A stretch of 58,422 nucleotides of DNA, taken from NCBI GenBank assembly GCA_964594075.1, contig CAZQKW010000023.1:1-58422 (forward strand), written 5' to 3'. The DNA comes from CAZQKW01 sp964594075. Its GTDB lineage: Bacteria; Desulfobacterota; WTBG01; CAIYCZ01. Below are positions 17,725-26,340 of the stretch, in pieces. The number at the start of each line of letters is the position of its first letter. Positions within the stretch are counted from its first letter, which is position 1. Position numbers and translations under genes: made by a program. The notes under the pieces were generated by a model. That model worked only from the letters and a program-made list of their open reading frames with translations, did not search any database and was not told the DNA's origin.

Positions 17725-18054
17725 AAAAAAATAAATCTGTCCCGGTTCACCGTCTTATGAGATTTTTGAGCTGCGTTCAGCATGACAACGAAAAGGACCA
17801 AAAAAGGGGGTGGATTTATTTTCCTTTGTTTCCCCGACCTCTCCTGCCTTTAGACACTTTCACATGCGCCGTGGGAAACAAGTTTCCCAGCTCGACTCCG
17901 GACAGGTGAAAATAGTTTCGCTGATAACCTCCGATTGTCCTCTAAATTTCTTTCAACCATTTGACGGTATTATTGTTTATGTTTTTATTTATTGATATAA
18001 AGGTTTTCTCTGTAGCCTGATGGTTAATTTTTAACAAAACGGATGGGAGGAGCT
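17725..18054 (+). other. Intergenic region with perfect palindrome and putative promoter
   Basis: No gene is supported in these 330 bases. TGGGAAAC-AA-GTTTCCCA at 17,872-17,889 is a perfect eight-base-pair hairpin. TTGACG (17,961-17,966) with TTTATT (17,984-17,989) at a 17-base spacing may be the promoter of the PLP-enzyme gene. I looked for a SAM or T-box leader because of the sulfur-amino-acid gene downstream and did not find recognisable cores. Confidence 0.35.
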
Positions 18055-19194
18055 ATGCGATTTGAAACACTGGCTATTCACTGCCAGGAACCGGATCCTC
18101 TGACCGGTGCCGTGACAGTCCCCGTGTATCAGACATCCACCTATAAGCACGAAGCGATCGGCAAACATAAAGGCTATGAATATTCCCGCTCAGACAATCC
18201 GACCAGAAAAGTTTTAGAGAATACCATTGCCTCCCTTGAGGGCGGCGCCTTCGGCCTGGCATTCGCCTCCGGTGTGGCTGCCACAGCCGCAGTGTTCAGC
18301 CTTTTTCAATCGGGCGATCATATCGTCGTCGGGGATGACATCTACGGCGGAACCTACCGGCTCCTGGAAAAAGTGTTTAAGCGCTGGGGATTGAAGGTCA
18401 CCTATGCTGATGTAGATGATTTAAAGTCCTTCCAGAAGGCCATGCAGAAGCAGACAAAACTGGTTTGGGTTGAAACACCTACCAACCCGCTTCTGAAAAT
18501 TATTGATCTGAAAAAATTAGCAGAAATGATTAAGAGCAAAAACAACGATGTCTTAATGGCTGTTGACAACACCTTTTCAAGCCCTTACTTCCAGCGTCCC
18601 CTTGCGCTTGGTGCAGATATCGTTGTCCACAGCACGACCAAATACCTGTCAGGACACAGCGATATTATAGGCGGTGCCGTAGCAACCTCCCACAAGCACT
18701 TATGTGGCGCCTTGAAGTCTTATCAGAGTGCTGCCGGCGCCGTTCCCGGCCCTTGGGACTGCTGGCTTATTCTGCGCGGCATTAAAACCCTGGCGATCCG
18801 GATGCGGGAACATGAACGCAATGCCCTGTTCCTGGCAGAATATTTGAAAGATCATCCGCAGGTAAAAAAGATTTATTATCCCGGGTTGTCCTGCCACCCT
18901 CAGCACGATGTTGCCAGAAAACAGATGAGCGGCTTTGGCGGAATGGTGAGCATTGAATTGAAAGGCGGCTATACGGCAGTTAAAAAGTTTCTGTCAAGGT
19001 TGAAACTGTTTACGCTGGCGGCAAGCTTAGGCGGCGTTGAATCGCTGGTGCTGCACCCCGCAACCTACTCTCACCGCATCCTTCCAGAACAAGAGCGGCA
19101 AAAACTCGGCATCACGGACAGCTTGATTCGGCTCTCTGTCGGCATCGAACACCGGGAAGATTTAAAACAAGATCTGGCGCAAGCGCTCAAATAA
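18055..19194 (+). CDS. Cys/Met metabolism PLP-dependent enzyme (cystathionine gamma-synthase/lyase type)
   Basis: 379 residues from the ATG at 18055, preceded by GGGAGGAG; the ATG at 18043 lies upstream of that site. It is a fold-type I PLP enzyme of the MetB/MetC/MGL family. Seen motifs are YSRSDNPTR (phosphate site), DDIYGGTYRL, VETPTNPLLKI, the pyridine-binding Asp171 (VDNTFSSPYFQ) and the Schiff-base Lys196 (STTKYLSGHSD). The C-terminal motif SLGGVESLVLHPATYSH is also present. It either forms cystathionine from an activated homoserine and cysteine, or cleaves cystathionine or methionine. The subfamily cannot be settled by eye. Confidence 0.92.
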   Translation: MRFETLAIHCQEPDPLTGAVTVPVYQTSTYKHEAIGKHKGYEYSRSDNPTRKVLENTIASLEGGAFGLAFASGVAATAAVFSLFQSGDHIVVGDDIYGGTYRLLEKVFKRWGLKVTYADVDDLKSFQKAMQKQTKLVWVETPTNPLLKIIDLKKLAEMIKSKNNDVLMAVDNTFSSPYFQRPLALGADIVVHSTTKYLSGHSDIIGGAVATSHKHLCGALKSYQSAAGAVPGPWDCWLILRGIKTLAIRMREHERNALFLAEYLKDHPQVKKIYYPGLSCHPQHDVARKQMSGFGGMVSIELKGGYTAVKKFLSRLKLFTLAASLGGVESLVLHPATYSHRILPEQERQKLGITDSLIRLSVGIEHREDLKQDLAQALK

Positions 19195-19241
19195 AATAGT
19201 GCTGTTTTTATTTGTCTGCGCGCTGCCCACATCTATTATCG

Positions 19242-19345
19242 GGGATGAAGAAGCGTCTGGGGTGTTGATGTTTCACAATGTATCCTATTGCGTTTATGTG
19301 CTTTCGCGCAGGTTGCCTTAATTTCGAGAATAACTTCTTGGAAAA
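19242..19345. repeat. Intergenic dispersed repeat, copy 3
   Basis: The stretch from AAGCGTCTGGGGTGTTGATG onward aligns by eye with the intergenic segment at 4,561 (GTGTTGATGTT, TTGCCTTAATTT against TTGCTTGAATTT). It also aligns with 16,708 (AAGCGTCTGGGGG, TATTGCGTTT). All three copies are in the same orientation relative to the window. A 69-codon frame on the minus strand crosses it but has no support as a gene. Confidence 0.4.
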
Positions 19346-19444
19346 TGTCTTTAATATCTATTTGAAAAAACTGATTAAGTAGTGTATCCCTACAGCACAC
19401 AACACCATTCGCATATTTAACTTTTTTCCCTACGGTACTAAACA

Positions 19445-22363
19445 ATGACAGTAGTCCATGGCTTCAAGCTTATCCAGCACCAGGCAATACCTGAACTCGA
19501 AACGGAGGCGCGGCTCTATCGCCACGAAAAAACCGGCGCTGAATTGCTGTCGCTTTCTAACCGCGATGAAAACAAGGTTTTCGGCATTACCTTCAGAACG
19601 CCGGTCTGCAACTCAACCGGCGTGGCGCATATACTGGAACATTCGGTGTTGTGCGGTTCCCGCAAGTATCCGGTAAAAGAACCGTTTGTAGAACTGCTGA
19701 AAGGATCGCTGCAGACATTTCTCAATGCCTTTACCTACCCTGACCGGACCTGCTATCCGGTTGCAAGCCAGAATGTGAAGGATTTTTATAACCTCATAGA
19801 CGTCTATCTTGACGCCGTGTTTTATCCGCGCCTGACGCCGTTTGTGCTACAGCAGGAAGGCTGGCACTATGAGCTCGCCAGCCGCGAGCAGCCGCTCATC
19901 TACCAAGGGGTGGTGTTTAATGAAATGAAGGGGGCGTACTCATCGCCGGAAAATCTGCTCGCGCTCTATTCGCAGCAGTCCCTGTTTCCCGACACGCCAT
20001 ACGGGTTCGACTCCGGCGGCGATCCCCGGGAAATTCCCTCCCTCACCTTTGAACAGTTTAAATCGTTTCACCAGACCTATTACCATCCCACAAACGCGCG
20101 CATTTATTTCTACGGCGATGACGACATTCCCGCCCGTCTGGCAAAGGCCGAGGAGTATCTAAAGGACTTTGACTATCGGCAGATTGACACCCAGGTGCCC
20201 CTGCAGCCGCGTTTTTCACAGCCGCTGCGCATCACCCGGCCCTACCCGACCGGAACTGACACAACTGCTCGCCACAAGGGAATGCTGACCATGAACTGGT
20301 TGCTGGTAGAAACTGCTGCGGTAGAAATGAATCTTGCGCTGACGATCCTTGAATATCTGCTGCTGGGCATGCCGGCCTCGCCGCTGCGCAAAGCGCTGAT
20401 TGATTCGGGACTGGGCGAAGACATTGCCGGCGTGGGGCTCGACAGCGATCTGCGCCAGATCTACCTGTCAACCGGACTGAAAGGCATTGATACCAACTAC
20501 GCTGACCGTGTTGAAACGCTGGTGCTTGAGACCCTGGCCGGACTGGCGCGCAACGGTATTGATCCGCTGACGATTGAGGCCGCTCTCAATACTGTGGAAT
20601 TCCGGCTGCGGGAAAATAATCCCGGACAGTTTCCGCGCGGCCTGCTGCTCATGCTGCGCGCGCTCACCACATGGCTCTACGGGGGAGACCCGCTGGCGAC
20701 TGTTGCCTTTGAGGCGCCGCTCTCTGCGGTAAAAAACCACCTGGCATCAAACCACAGGTATTTTGAACAGATAATCGAGCGCTTCCTGCTGCACAATCGG
20801 CACCGCACGACACTCATCCTTAAACCGGATCCAAATCTAAGCGAACAAGAACGGGCGCGTGAACAGGCGGCGCTGTCCGCAGTGCGTTCATCCCTGAGCG
20901 ATGCGGAACTGGACGCGCTTATCCAGAATACCCGCGAGCTGCACGAAAAGCAGGCGCAGCCCGATTCGCCGGAGGCTCTTGCCACGATCCCCCGGCTCAG
21001 CCTCTCTGATATTGAAAAACAGAACCGGATTATTCCGCTCGCCTGCAGTGAATATCAGCACCCCCCGGTTCTCTATCATGACCTGCACACCAACGGCATT
21101 CTGTATTTTGATGTGGGATTCGATCTCCGCCAGGTGCCGCAGCAGTATCTTCCCTACGTGCCGCTATTTGGCCGGGCGCTTTTGGAAATGGGAACCGAAC
21201 AGGAAGATTTCGTAACGCTGGTGCAGCGCATCAACCGCAAAACCGGTGGCATCCGCACCAGCCTGTTTAATTCAGCCGCGCACGACAGCAGGCAGAGCCG
21301 GTCCTGGCTGTTTCTGCGCGGCAAGGCGCTGCAGTCCCAGATTGCGGAACTGCTGGCAATTCTTGCCGCAGTGCTCTCCGGCGTGCGCCTTGATAATCGC
21401 GAGCGGTTTCGGCAAATGGTGCTTGAAGAAAAAGCGCAGCATGAGCAAAAACTTATTCCCGGCGGCAGCCAGATTGTGGATATGCGTCTGCGCGCACATT
21501 TTAGCGAGGCCGACTGGGCTGAGGAGCAGATGAAGGGCGTGAGCTATCTATTCTTTTTGCGCGCGCTGGCAGATGCTGTTGACCATGATTGGCCCGCGGT
21601 GCGTGCTCGCCTTGAAGAGATACGGCAGCGGCTCATCAATGCCCGGGCGATGATTGCGAATGTCACGCTCGATGAAAAAAACTGGAGAGCCTGTGAAGCC
21701 CGCGTTCAGGATTTTCTTGCGGCGCTGCCGGCCAAGCCACTGCTGGAAACAAAGTGGTTGCCGCAACTGCCCGCGGCACAGGAAGCGCTTACTATTCCGG
21801 CCCCTGTCAACTATGTGGGCAAAGGCTCACACCTGTATAGCCACGGCTACGTTTATCACGGATCAGCCCACGTAATCGTCGGCTATTTGCGCACCACCTG
21901 GCTCTGGGACCGGGTTCGGGTGCAAGGCGGCGCCTATGGCGCGCGCTGCCATTTTGACCGCTTTTCAGGCGTTCTTACCTTTACCTCCTACCGCGACCCC
22001 AATCTCCAGAAGACCTTAGAGGCATTTGACGGGGCTGCAGACTTTCTTGACTCCGCCACCATTTCAACGGATGAATTGACGCGGGCGATTATCGGTGCGA
22101 TTGCCGAGATTGACCAGCATATGCTTCCTGACGCCAAGGGATATACCTCGCTGCAGCGCTACCTGATTGGCAATACCGAGCGCCTGCGCCAGCAGATGCG
22201 CGACGAGGTGCTCTCCACCACTGTTGAGCATTTCAGAGCCTTTGGCGGCGTGCTGCAAAAAGCACAGAAGAATGGGATTGTAAAAGTTTTGGGATCTGAG
22301 CAGGCAGTTGCCGAGGCGCTGGCACGCCGACCGGGATGGCTGGAAGTGTTGAAAGTTTTATAA
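19445..22363 (+). CDS. M16C-family zinc protease (presequence protease/insulinase type)
   Basis: 972 residues, the usual length of a PreP/Cym1-type M16C protease with four homologous domains in one chain. The inverted zinc motif HILEH (His62, Glu65, His66) is intact and the third ligand is Glu160 in FNEMKGAYS. A family-typical N-terminal block (FRTPVCNSTGVAHILEHSVL) and ERTCYPV-like segment follow. The C-terminal half carries the M16C-associated region. These enzymes degrade unfolded peptides up to about 65 residues inside a closed chamber. No signal peptide is seen, so it is probably cytoplasmic. No clear ribosome binding site precedes the ATG, so the start is less certain. It converges on the lipid kinase with a two-base gap. 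Confidence 0.9.
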   Translation: MTVVHGFKLIQHQAIPELETEARLYRHEKTGAELLSLSNRDENKVFGITFRTPVCNSTGVAHILEHSVLCGSRKYPVKEPFVELLKGSLQTFLNAFTYPDRTCYPVASQNVKDFYNLIDVYLDAVFYPRLTPFVLQQEGWHYELASREQPLIYQGVVFNEMKGAYSSPENLLALYSQQSLFPDTPYGFDSGGDPREIPSLTFEQFKSFHQTYYHPTNARIYFYGDDDIPARLAKAEEYLKDFDYRQIDTQVPLQPRFSQPLRITRPYPTGTDTTARHKGMLTMNWLLVETAAVEMNLALTILEYLLLGMPASPLRKALIDSGLGEDIAGVGLDSDLRQIYLSTGLKGIDTNYADRVETLVLETLAGLARNGIDPLTIEAALNTVEFRLRENNPGQFPRGLLLMLRALTTWLYGGDPLATVAFEAPLSAVKNHLASNHRYFEQIIERFLLHNRHRTTLILKPDPNLSEQERAREQAALSAVRSSLSDAELDALIQNTRELHEKQAQPDSPEALATIPRLSLSDIEKQNRIIPLACSEYQHPPVLYHDLHTNGILYFDVGFDLRQVPQQYLPYVPLFGRALLEMGTEQEDFVTLVQRINRKTGGIRTSLFNSAAHDSRQSRSWLFLRGKALQSQIAELLAILAAVLSGVRLDNRERFRQMVLEEKAQHEQKLIPGGSQIVDMRLRAHFSEADWAEEQMKGVSYLFFLRALADAVDHDWPAVRARLEEIRQRLINARAMIANVTLDEKNWRACEARVQDFLAALPAKPLLETKWLPQLPAAQEALTIPAPVNYVGKGSHLYSHGYVYHGSAHVIVGYLRTTWLWDRVRVQGGAYGARCHFDRFSGVLTFTSYRDPNLQKTLEAFDGAADFLDSATISTDELTRAIIGAIAEIDQHMLPDAKGYTSLQRYLIGNTERLRQQMRDEVLSTTVEHFRAFGGVLQKAQKNGIVKVLGSEQAVAEALARRPGWLEVLKVL

Positions 22364-22365
22364 GG

Positions 22366-23256
22366 CTATATCGGTTTTCCCGCCACCACCAGCAGTTTTC
22401 CCGGCAGCACTTTGACCTCAAACTCGGCATCTGCTTCGCACGGTTCGCCGTCAACCTGGATGAGCCCCGGGGCAGCCCGCTCAATGCACAGCGCGCGGGT
22501 TTGAAATGAACGGTAACCGGGCATTGTGTGTATAGTGCCGTCAAAAAGACGATGCAGATTGGCAATCGCCTTCCAGGCCGAAAGCATATCTATCAGACAT
22601 ACATCAAGCTTTCCGTCAGCCGGATCTGCGCGGGGAGCAATCACTGCGCCGCTGCCATACTGCGCACCGTTGGCGATGCTCAGCACCAGCGGGCGTGCAT
22701 TGAACGTTCCGCTTTCAGCGTGAATGCGTATGGCTGCGGGTTTATACCTGAAAAAGGTTTTAAGTCCTGCCAGAAAATAGCGCGCCGTCCCGCGGGTGGT
22801 CAATTCCGCGAAACGTTTGCTGATTTCTGCATCAAGCCCCACACCTGCCATATTAAAGAAATATCTATTATTGATAATGCCCGCATCAATCCGCATGAAA
22901 CGCGGCGCACGCAACAAACGAAGCGCTGCAGAAGGCCTGAGCGGTATCCCCAGATTTCTGGCAAAACCATTGCCGGAGCCGGCGGGAATAACCGCCAGGG
23001 CGGCGGTGCTGCCCATCAGCGCCTGCCCGACCGCATTCACGGTTCCATCGCCGCCCACTGCGGCAATAACGGTAAATCCCTGTGATACTGCTTCTGCCGC
23101 CGCACGGACACCCTCTCCCGGCCCGCTTATTGAGACCGTGCTATAGTCCATGCCAACCGGCTTGAGATCCTGTTCAATCAACCGCAGAATGCGCCGGATC
23201 CGCGTGCGGCTGCCGGCCTGTGGATTCACAATAAAACAGATTCTGCCTGACTCCAT
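22366..23256 (-). CDS. Diacylglycerol/sphingosine kinase-like lipid kinase (YegS/LCB5 type)
   Basis: 296 residues. The N-terminal nucleotide-binding domain has FIVNPQAG (9-15), the catalytic GGDGTVNAV (68-76) and PAGSGNGFARNLG (91-103). The C-terminal beta-sandwich has FFNMAGVGLDAEI and ends with the family block IQVDGEPCEAD. These cytoplasmic, membrane-associated enzymes phosphorylate diacylglycerol or other lipid alcohols with ATP. The exact lipid is not predictable. The gene is transcribed convergently with the M16C gene and divergently from the PPOX gene, with 160 bases between the latter pair. Confidence 0.9.
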   Translation of the reverse strand: MESGRICFIVNPQAGSRTRIRRILRLIEQDLKPVGMDYSTVSISGPGEGVRAAAEAVSQGFTVIAAVGGDGTVNAVGQALMGSTAALAVIPAGSGNGFARNLGIPLRPSAALRLLRAPRFMRIDAGIINNRYFFNMAGVGLDAEISKRFAELTTRGTARYFLAGLKTFFRYKPAAIRIHAESGTFNARPLVLSIANGAQYGSGAVIAPRADPADGKLDVCLIDMLSAWKAIANLHRLFDGTIHTMPGYRSFQTRALCIERAAPGLIQVDGEPCEADAEFEVKVLPGKLLVVAGKPI

Positions 23257-23416
23257 AATTTCTCTTTAAAGCCTTCCTGATGTTGTGCTATAAAGTGTTT
23301 ATCACGGCTGCGGCAGTCTTTGAACGAATAATTTGCCTTCGATTTCTAAACATCTTTTCTGATTCCTTACAATAAATACCAAACATCGCAAACCAAAGTG
23401 CGAGGAGGTCAAGACC

Positions 23417-23968
23417 ATGGCAAAAATAATTGTTCCTAAGGCAAATGAACGGGAAAAAGCGCTTTTTGCAAAATTGAATATCACCCTGATAGAGTCCATT
23501 ACAGAAAAAGATTTTGAGGCGCTGATCGTTGATTATCTGAATAAACACAATGTGTTGCACCTTGCCACGTGCCGCGACAATGAACCGCGCTCCACGCCGC
23601 TTGAATATTTCAATAACGGGTTGACCGTTTATATTTTTTCTGAGGGCGGCGGGAAATTTGCCAACCTCAAAACAAATCCCAAGGTGTGCTGCTCGATCTG
23701 CGATCCGTATGACCCCATGGAAGACTTCTTCGGTGCAACCGGCGTGCAGATTTGGGGACTGGCATCGGTATTCAAAAAGAATGACGATCCGGCGCGGTTT
23801 CAAGACATCTACCAATACAGCCGTAATGCCGCGGCGCTAAAAAAGCACGGCCTTGAACAGATGGCTACCGCCGTTAATTTTAATATCATCACCATTGAAC
23901 CCACCCGCATCCGCTATCTTGACATGCGCCGGGGATTTAGAAACGTTACGTGGGAAAAAGAACCGTAA
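23417..23968 (+). CDS. Pyridoxamine 5'-phosphate oxidase-fold (split-barrel) flavoprotein
   Basis: 183 residues with GAGGAGGT upstream of the ATG. The split-barrel FMN-binding fold is indicated by VLHLATCRDNEPRSTPLEY, then VYIFSEGGGKFANLKTNPKVCCSI and GVQIWGLASV. It is closely related to the gene at 24,404, and both keep SEGGGKFANL. Such proteins bind FMN, F420 or heme and reduce or sense small molecules. The N-terminal 40 residues are helical and not part of the barrel. The true cofactor and substrate are unknown. Confidence 0.85.
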   Translation: MAKIIVPKANEREKALFAKLNITLIESITEKDFEALIVDYLNKHNVLHLATCRDNEPRSTPLEYFNNGLTVYIFSEGGGKFANLKTNPKVCCSICDPYDPMEDFFGATGVQIWGLASVFKKNDDPARFQDIYQYSRNAAALKKHGLEQMATAVNFNIITIEPTRIRYLDMRRGFRNVTWEKEP

Positions 23969-23992
23969 GATTCTGCTTGCGGATAATTGTCG

Positions 23993-24020
23993 TTGACTGA
24001 ACCGCGCAGGATAGTATATT
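23993..24020 (+). promoter_or_regulatory. Putative sigma-70 promoter
   Basis: TTGACT (23,993-23,998) and TATATT (24,015-24,020) are separated by 16 bases. They lie about 90 bases before the small coiled-coil gene, which has its own strong GGGGAGGTG site. The pair suggests that the coiled-coil gene and the second PPOX gene are transcribed separately from the first PPOX gene. Confidence 0.45.
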
Positions 24021-24110
24021 TCAAAAAACGATACGGAGTTAAGCGCCAACGGCTTTGACCCATGGCGCCGTGAATCGTTAAACATTTTCCTTAAAGAGGG
24101 GAGGTGCGGT

Positions 24111-24323
24111 ATGAGCAAAGGACCAGATAAACTTCTGGATGAAGAACTTGATCTGCTCACCAATGAAGTTATGAACCTGAAGCTCAACTGTCGCACTGAA
24201 ATTGATGCGCTTAAACTTGAGATTGAGACGCTGAAGCGGTTTTTAAACGGCATATATCCGGACTTTCAAGAGCGCTTCGCAGCAATAAAGGAAACCGTCA
24301 TCCGCGAAGTAATTCCCGAATAG
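24111..24323 (+). CDS. Small coiled-coil protein between two PPOX genes
   Basis: 70 residues, almost entirely helical. Heptad-like spacing of Leu/Ile/Val over about residues 9-50 (LLDEELDLLTNEVMNLKL, then LKLEIETLKRFL) predicts a coiled coil. There is no signal peptide or membrane segment. The AGGGGAGGT site about six bases before the ATG makes it a credible gene despite its size. Its place between two related flavoproteins suggests an oligomerising or adaptor role, but that is inference. I do not recognise a named family. Confidence 0.7.
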   Translation: MSKGPDKLLDEELDLLTNEVMNLKLNCRTEIDALKLEIETLKRFLNGIYPDFQERFAAIKETVIREVIPE

Positions 24324-24403
24324 GCCGGTGTGCGGACACACGTATGCCGGCACTAAAAGTTAGTGTGTTTAATGTAAGTGACTGATGAAAGGTGGCCGAA
24401 CGT

Positions 24404-24955
24404 ATGGCGACGATTATCCAGCAGCCGGTTCCCGCTCCTGTTATTCCGATCATGAAAAAACAGGGGGTTGTCATCAAACGGTTCAAATCGGTCAAGGCAT
24501 TTGAAACGCTGCTCTTTAAATTCCTAAAGAGAAATAATGTGCTGCATCTGAGCACAGGCCGCAATAACGTCGTGCGCTCTACGCCTCTGGAATACCGGCT
24601 GGTGGAACGCACCTTTTATATTCTGTCCGAGGGCGGTGGTAAATTCGCCAATCTTGCGGTAAACAGGCGGGTCTGTTTCTCTATTGCCGAACCATACCAT
24701 CCGCGCGAGGATTTCTGGAGCTATAAAGGCGTGCAGGTGTGGGGCACCGCAACGGTTTACAGCAGCAGGGAAAATCCGCGTCAGTTTAACGCTGCCTTGA
24801 AAAAGATGCGAATTTTTGACTCTCTTAAATCGCTGGGCATTAAGGAACTTTCACCGGCATTCAATTATCGCATCATAGCAATTGTGCCGGACATTATCAA
24901 GTATGTGAACCCTCGGGAAGGCGTTTTCCGGGTTACATGGAAGCGGCGCGGTTAA
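24404..24955 (+). CDS. Second PPOX-fold flavoprotein, paralogue of the gene at 23,417
   Basis: 183 residues from the ATG at 24404, with AAAGGTGG about eight bases upstream; a GTG at 24392 would overlap that site. It shares with its neighbour the blocks NNVLHLSTGRNNVVRSTPLEY, ILSEGGGKFANLAVN and GVQVWGTATVY, and the same length, so the two arose by duplication. It should bind a flavin or similar cofactor in the cytoplasm. The N-terminus is Pro-rich (QQPVPAPVIPIM), unlike its paralogue. Confidence 0.85.
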   Translation: MATIIQQPVPAPVIPIMKKQGVVIKRFKSVKAFETLLFKFLKRNNVLHLSTGRNNVVRSTPLEYRLVERTFYILSEGGGKFANLAVNRRVCFSIAEPYHPREDFWSYKGVQVWGTATVYSSRENPRQFNAALKKMRIFDSLKSLGIKELSPAFNYRIIAIVPDIIKYVNPREGVFRVTWKRRG

Positions 24956-24982
24956 TGCCGATGGATCAGGAACTATAGCAAG

Positions 24983-26095
24983 GTGAAACGCTTAAGAATT
25001 TTTCTCATCATGGTGCAGGTGCTCTGCGGCGCCCTGGGGCTGAGCGGCTGCCCGTTAAAAACCCTGCCGGAACGAACCGTGTGGGAGTATTACACAACGC
25101 GGGATGTTGATTCTTCGCCGGCGGTGGTTGACGGGCGCGTGTATGTGGGCAGCGACAATAAAAAACTGCACTGCCTTGATGCAAAGACAGGAAACAAAAT
25201 ATGGGAATTCACTGCCGGCGGAGTCATTCGCTCCTCTCCTGCCGTTGTCGCTGATCGCCTTTATGTGGGGTGTTACGATAAAAAAATCTACTGCCTGAAT
25301 GCAGCATCGGGAGAACAGGTGTGGGCGTTTGAAACAAACGGCACCGTTATCTCTTCGCCGGCGGTCGGCAATGATCGGGTCTATATCGGAAGCTATGATA
25401 AAAGTATTTATTGTCTGGAGGCAGCCACCGGCAGAAAAGTATGGGACTTTAAAACCGGCGGGTTTGTTGCCAGCACGCCGGCTCTTGGCCATAATTTTGT
25501 ATATGTGGGAAGCTTCGATCGCACACTGTACTGCCTTGACGCAGAGAGTGGGGCTAAGGTGTGGGGATTCACAACCGGCAGCGCAATTGCGTCGTCCCCT
25601 GCGGTTTCTGGAACGCATGTGTATTTTGGCGGGCTGGACAATAAAATCTACTGCCTGGATGCGCAAACCGGTGCAAAAGTATGGGAGCATGATACCGGCG
25701 AACGCGTATGGGCGTCACCTGCGGTATATGGGAATGCGGTGTATATAGGCAGTCGCGATTATGTGATGTATTGCTTGGACGCGCAGACCGGCAGAAAGAT
25801 ATGGGGGTTTAAAACAGATTATTACATTGTGGGTTCGCCGGTTATCACCGGTGCGTATCTTTACTTTGGAAGTTGGGACAATAAGCTCTACTGCCTTGAC
25901 CCCAAAACAGGCGCCAAGGTGTGGGATATCAAACTGCTGGGTTCAAAATCATCGCCTGCTGTTTGCAACGGTTACCTGTATGTGGGCGGCGATGATAACA
26001 AACTGCACTGTTTCAAGGCGGCAGAGGGTGACACCGGCTGCTGGCCGATGTTCAAATTCAATTGCGAGCGCACCAATGCGCTCCCCGTCGGCTAA
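24983..26095 (+). CDS. Eight-blade PQQ-like beta-propeller lipoprotein
   Basis: 370 residues from a GTG start. A type II signal peptide ends in the lipobox LSGC (Cys at about 23), so it is a lipoprotein. The rest is eight tandem repeats of about 40 residues, each with the form SSPAV-x-V-Y-[VIF]-G-S-x-D-x-K-x-[YH]-C-L-D-A-x-T-G-x-K-x-W. These build an eight-blade propeller of the PQQ/BamB class. Each blade holds a Cys in the same place, which is unusual in an exported protein. No PQQ-binding or dehydrogenase residues are evident, so a scaffold role (BamB-like) is more likely than catalysis. The start is not backed by a strong binding site. Confidence 0.88.
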   Translation: MKRLRIFLIMVQVLCGALGLSGCPLKTLPERTVWEYYTTRDVDSSPAVVDGRVYVGSDNKKLHCLDAKTGNKIWEFTAGGVIRSSPAVVADRLYVGCYDKKIYCLNAASGEQVWAFETNGTVISSPAVGNDRVYIGSYDKSIYCLEAATGRKVWDFKTGGFVASTPALGHNFVYVGSFDRTLYCLDAESGAKVWGFTTGSAIASSPAVSGTHVYFGGLDNKIYCLDAQTGAKVWEHDTGERVWASPAVYGNAVYIGSRDYVMYCLDAQTGRKIWGFKTDYYIVGSPVITGAYLYFGSWDNKLYCLDPKTGAKVWDIKLLGSKSSPAVCNGYLYVGGDDNKLHCFKAAEGDTGCWPMFKFNCERTNALPVG

Positions 26096-26103
26096 ATTCT
26101 AAT

Positions 26104-26132
26104 TTGACACGCACCGGCATAGTTTGTATAGT
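26104..26132 (+). promoter_or_regulatory. Sigma-70 promoter of tRNA-Leu
   Basis: TTGACA (26,104-26,109) and TATAGT (26,127-26,132) are separated by 17 bases, close to the consensus. Transcription would begin near 26,139, about 24 bases before the mature tRNA. Confidence 0.75.
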
Positions 26133-26162
26133 GGGGAGCGTAAAGATTTTGTTCTGGCTTGT

Positions 26163-26250
26163 GCCTGGGTGGCGGAATTGGTAGACGCAAGGGACTTAAA
26201 ATCCCTCGGAGCCTAGCTCTGTACGAGTTCGATTCTCGTCCCAGGCACCA
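26163..26250 (+). tRNA. tRNA-Leu (anticodon TAA)
   Basis: The acceptor stem pairs GCCTGGG (26,163-26,169) with CCCAGGC (26,240-26,246), followed by discriminator A and an encoded CCA. The anticodon loop CTTAAAA within the GGGA/TCCC stem gives TAA, reading Leu codons TTA/TTG. The T-arm is ACGAG-TTCGATT-CTCGT and the long variable arm fits a class II tRNA. It is a likely integration site, since a tyrosine recombinase gene lies 90 bases downstream. Confidence 0.96.
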
Positions 26251-26258
26251 GTAATCAT

Positions 26259-26277
26259 CAGGGTTTCAGCAACCCTG
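26259..26277 (+). terminator. Hairpin after tRNA-Leu
   Basis: CAGGGTT and AACCCTG form a perfect seven-base-pair stem with a TCAGC loop, nine bases after the CCA end. There is no T-run, so it may act in 3' processing or as a weak terminator. Confidence 0.4.
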
Positions 26278-26340
26278 TTACATACAGGGTCAGTATTAAT
26301 GTGCCTTTTAAAGACTATCAACGTCTCAACCCCTTTGCTA

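Noticed and set aside
17725..18054. SAM or T-box riboswitch before the Cys/Met enzyme gene
   Set aside because: A perfect short hairpin is present, but none of the conserved riboswitch core motifs could be found by eye.
24983..26095. PQQ-dependent dehydrogenase
   Set aside because: Only the propeller repeats match; there are no PQQ- or Ca2+-binding residues, no heme motif, and the length is too short.
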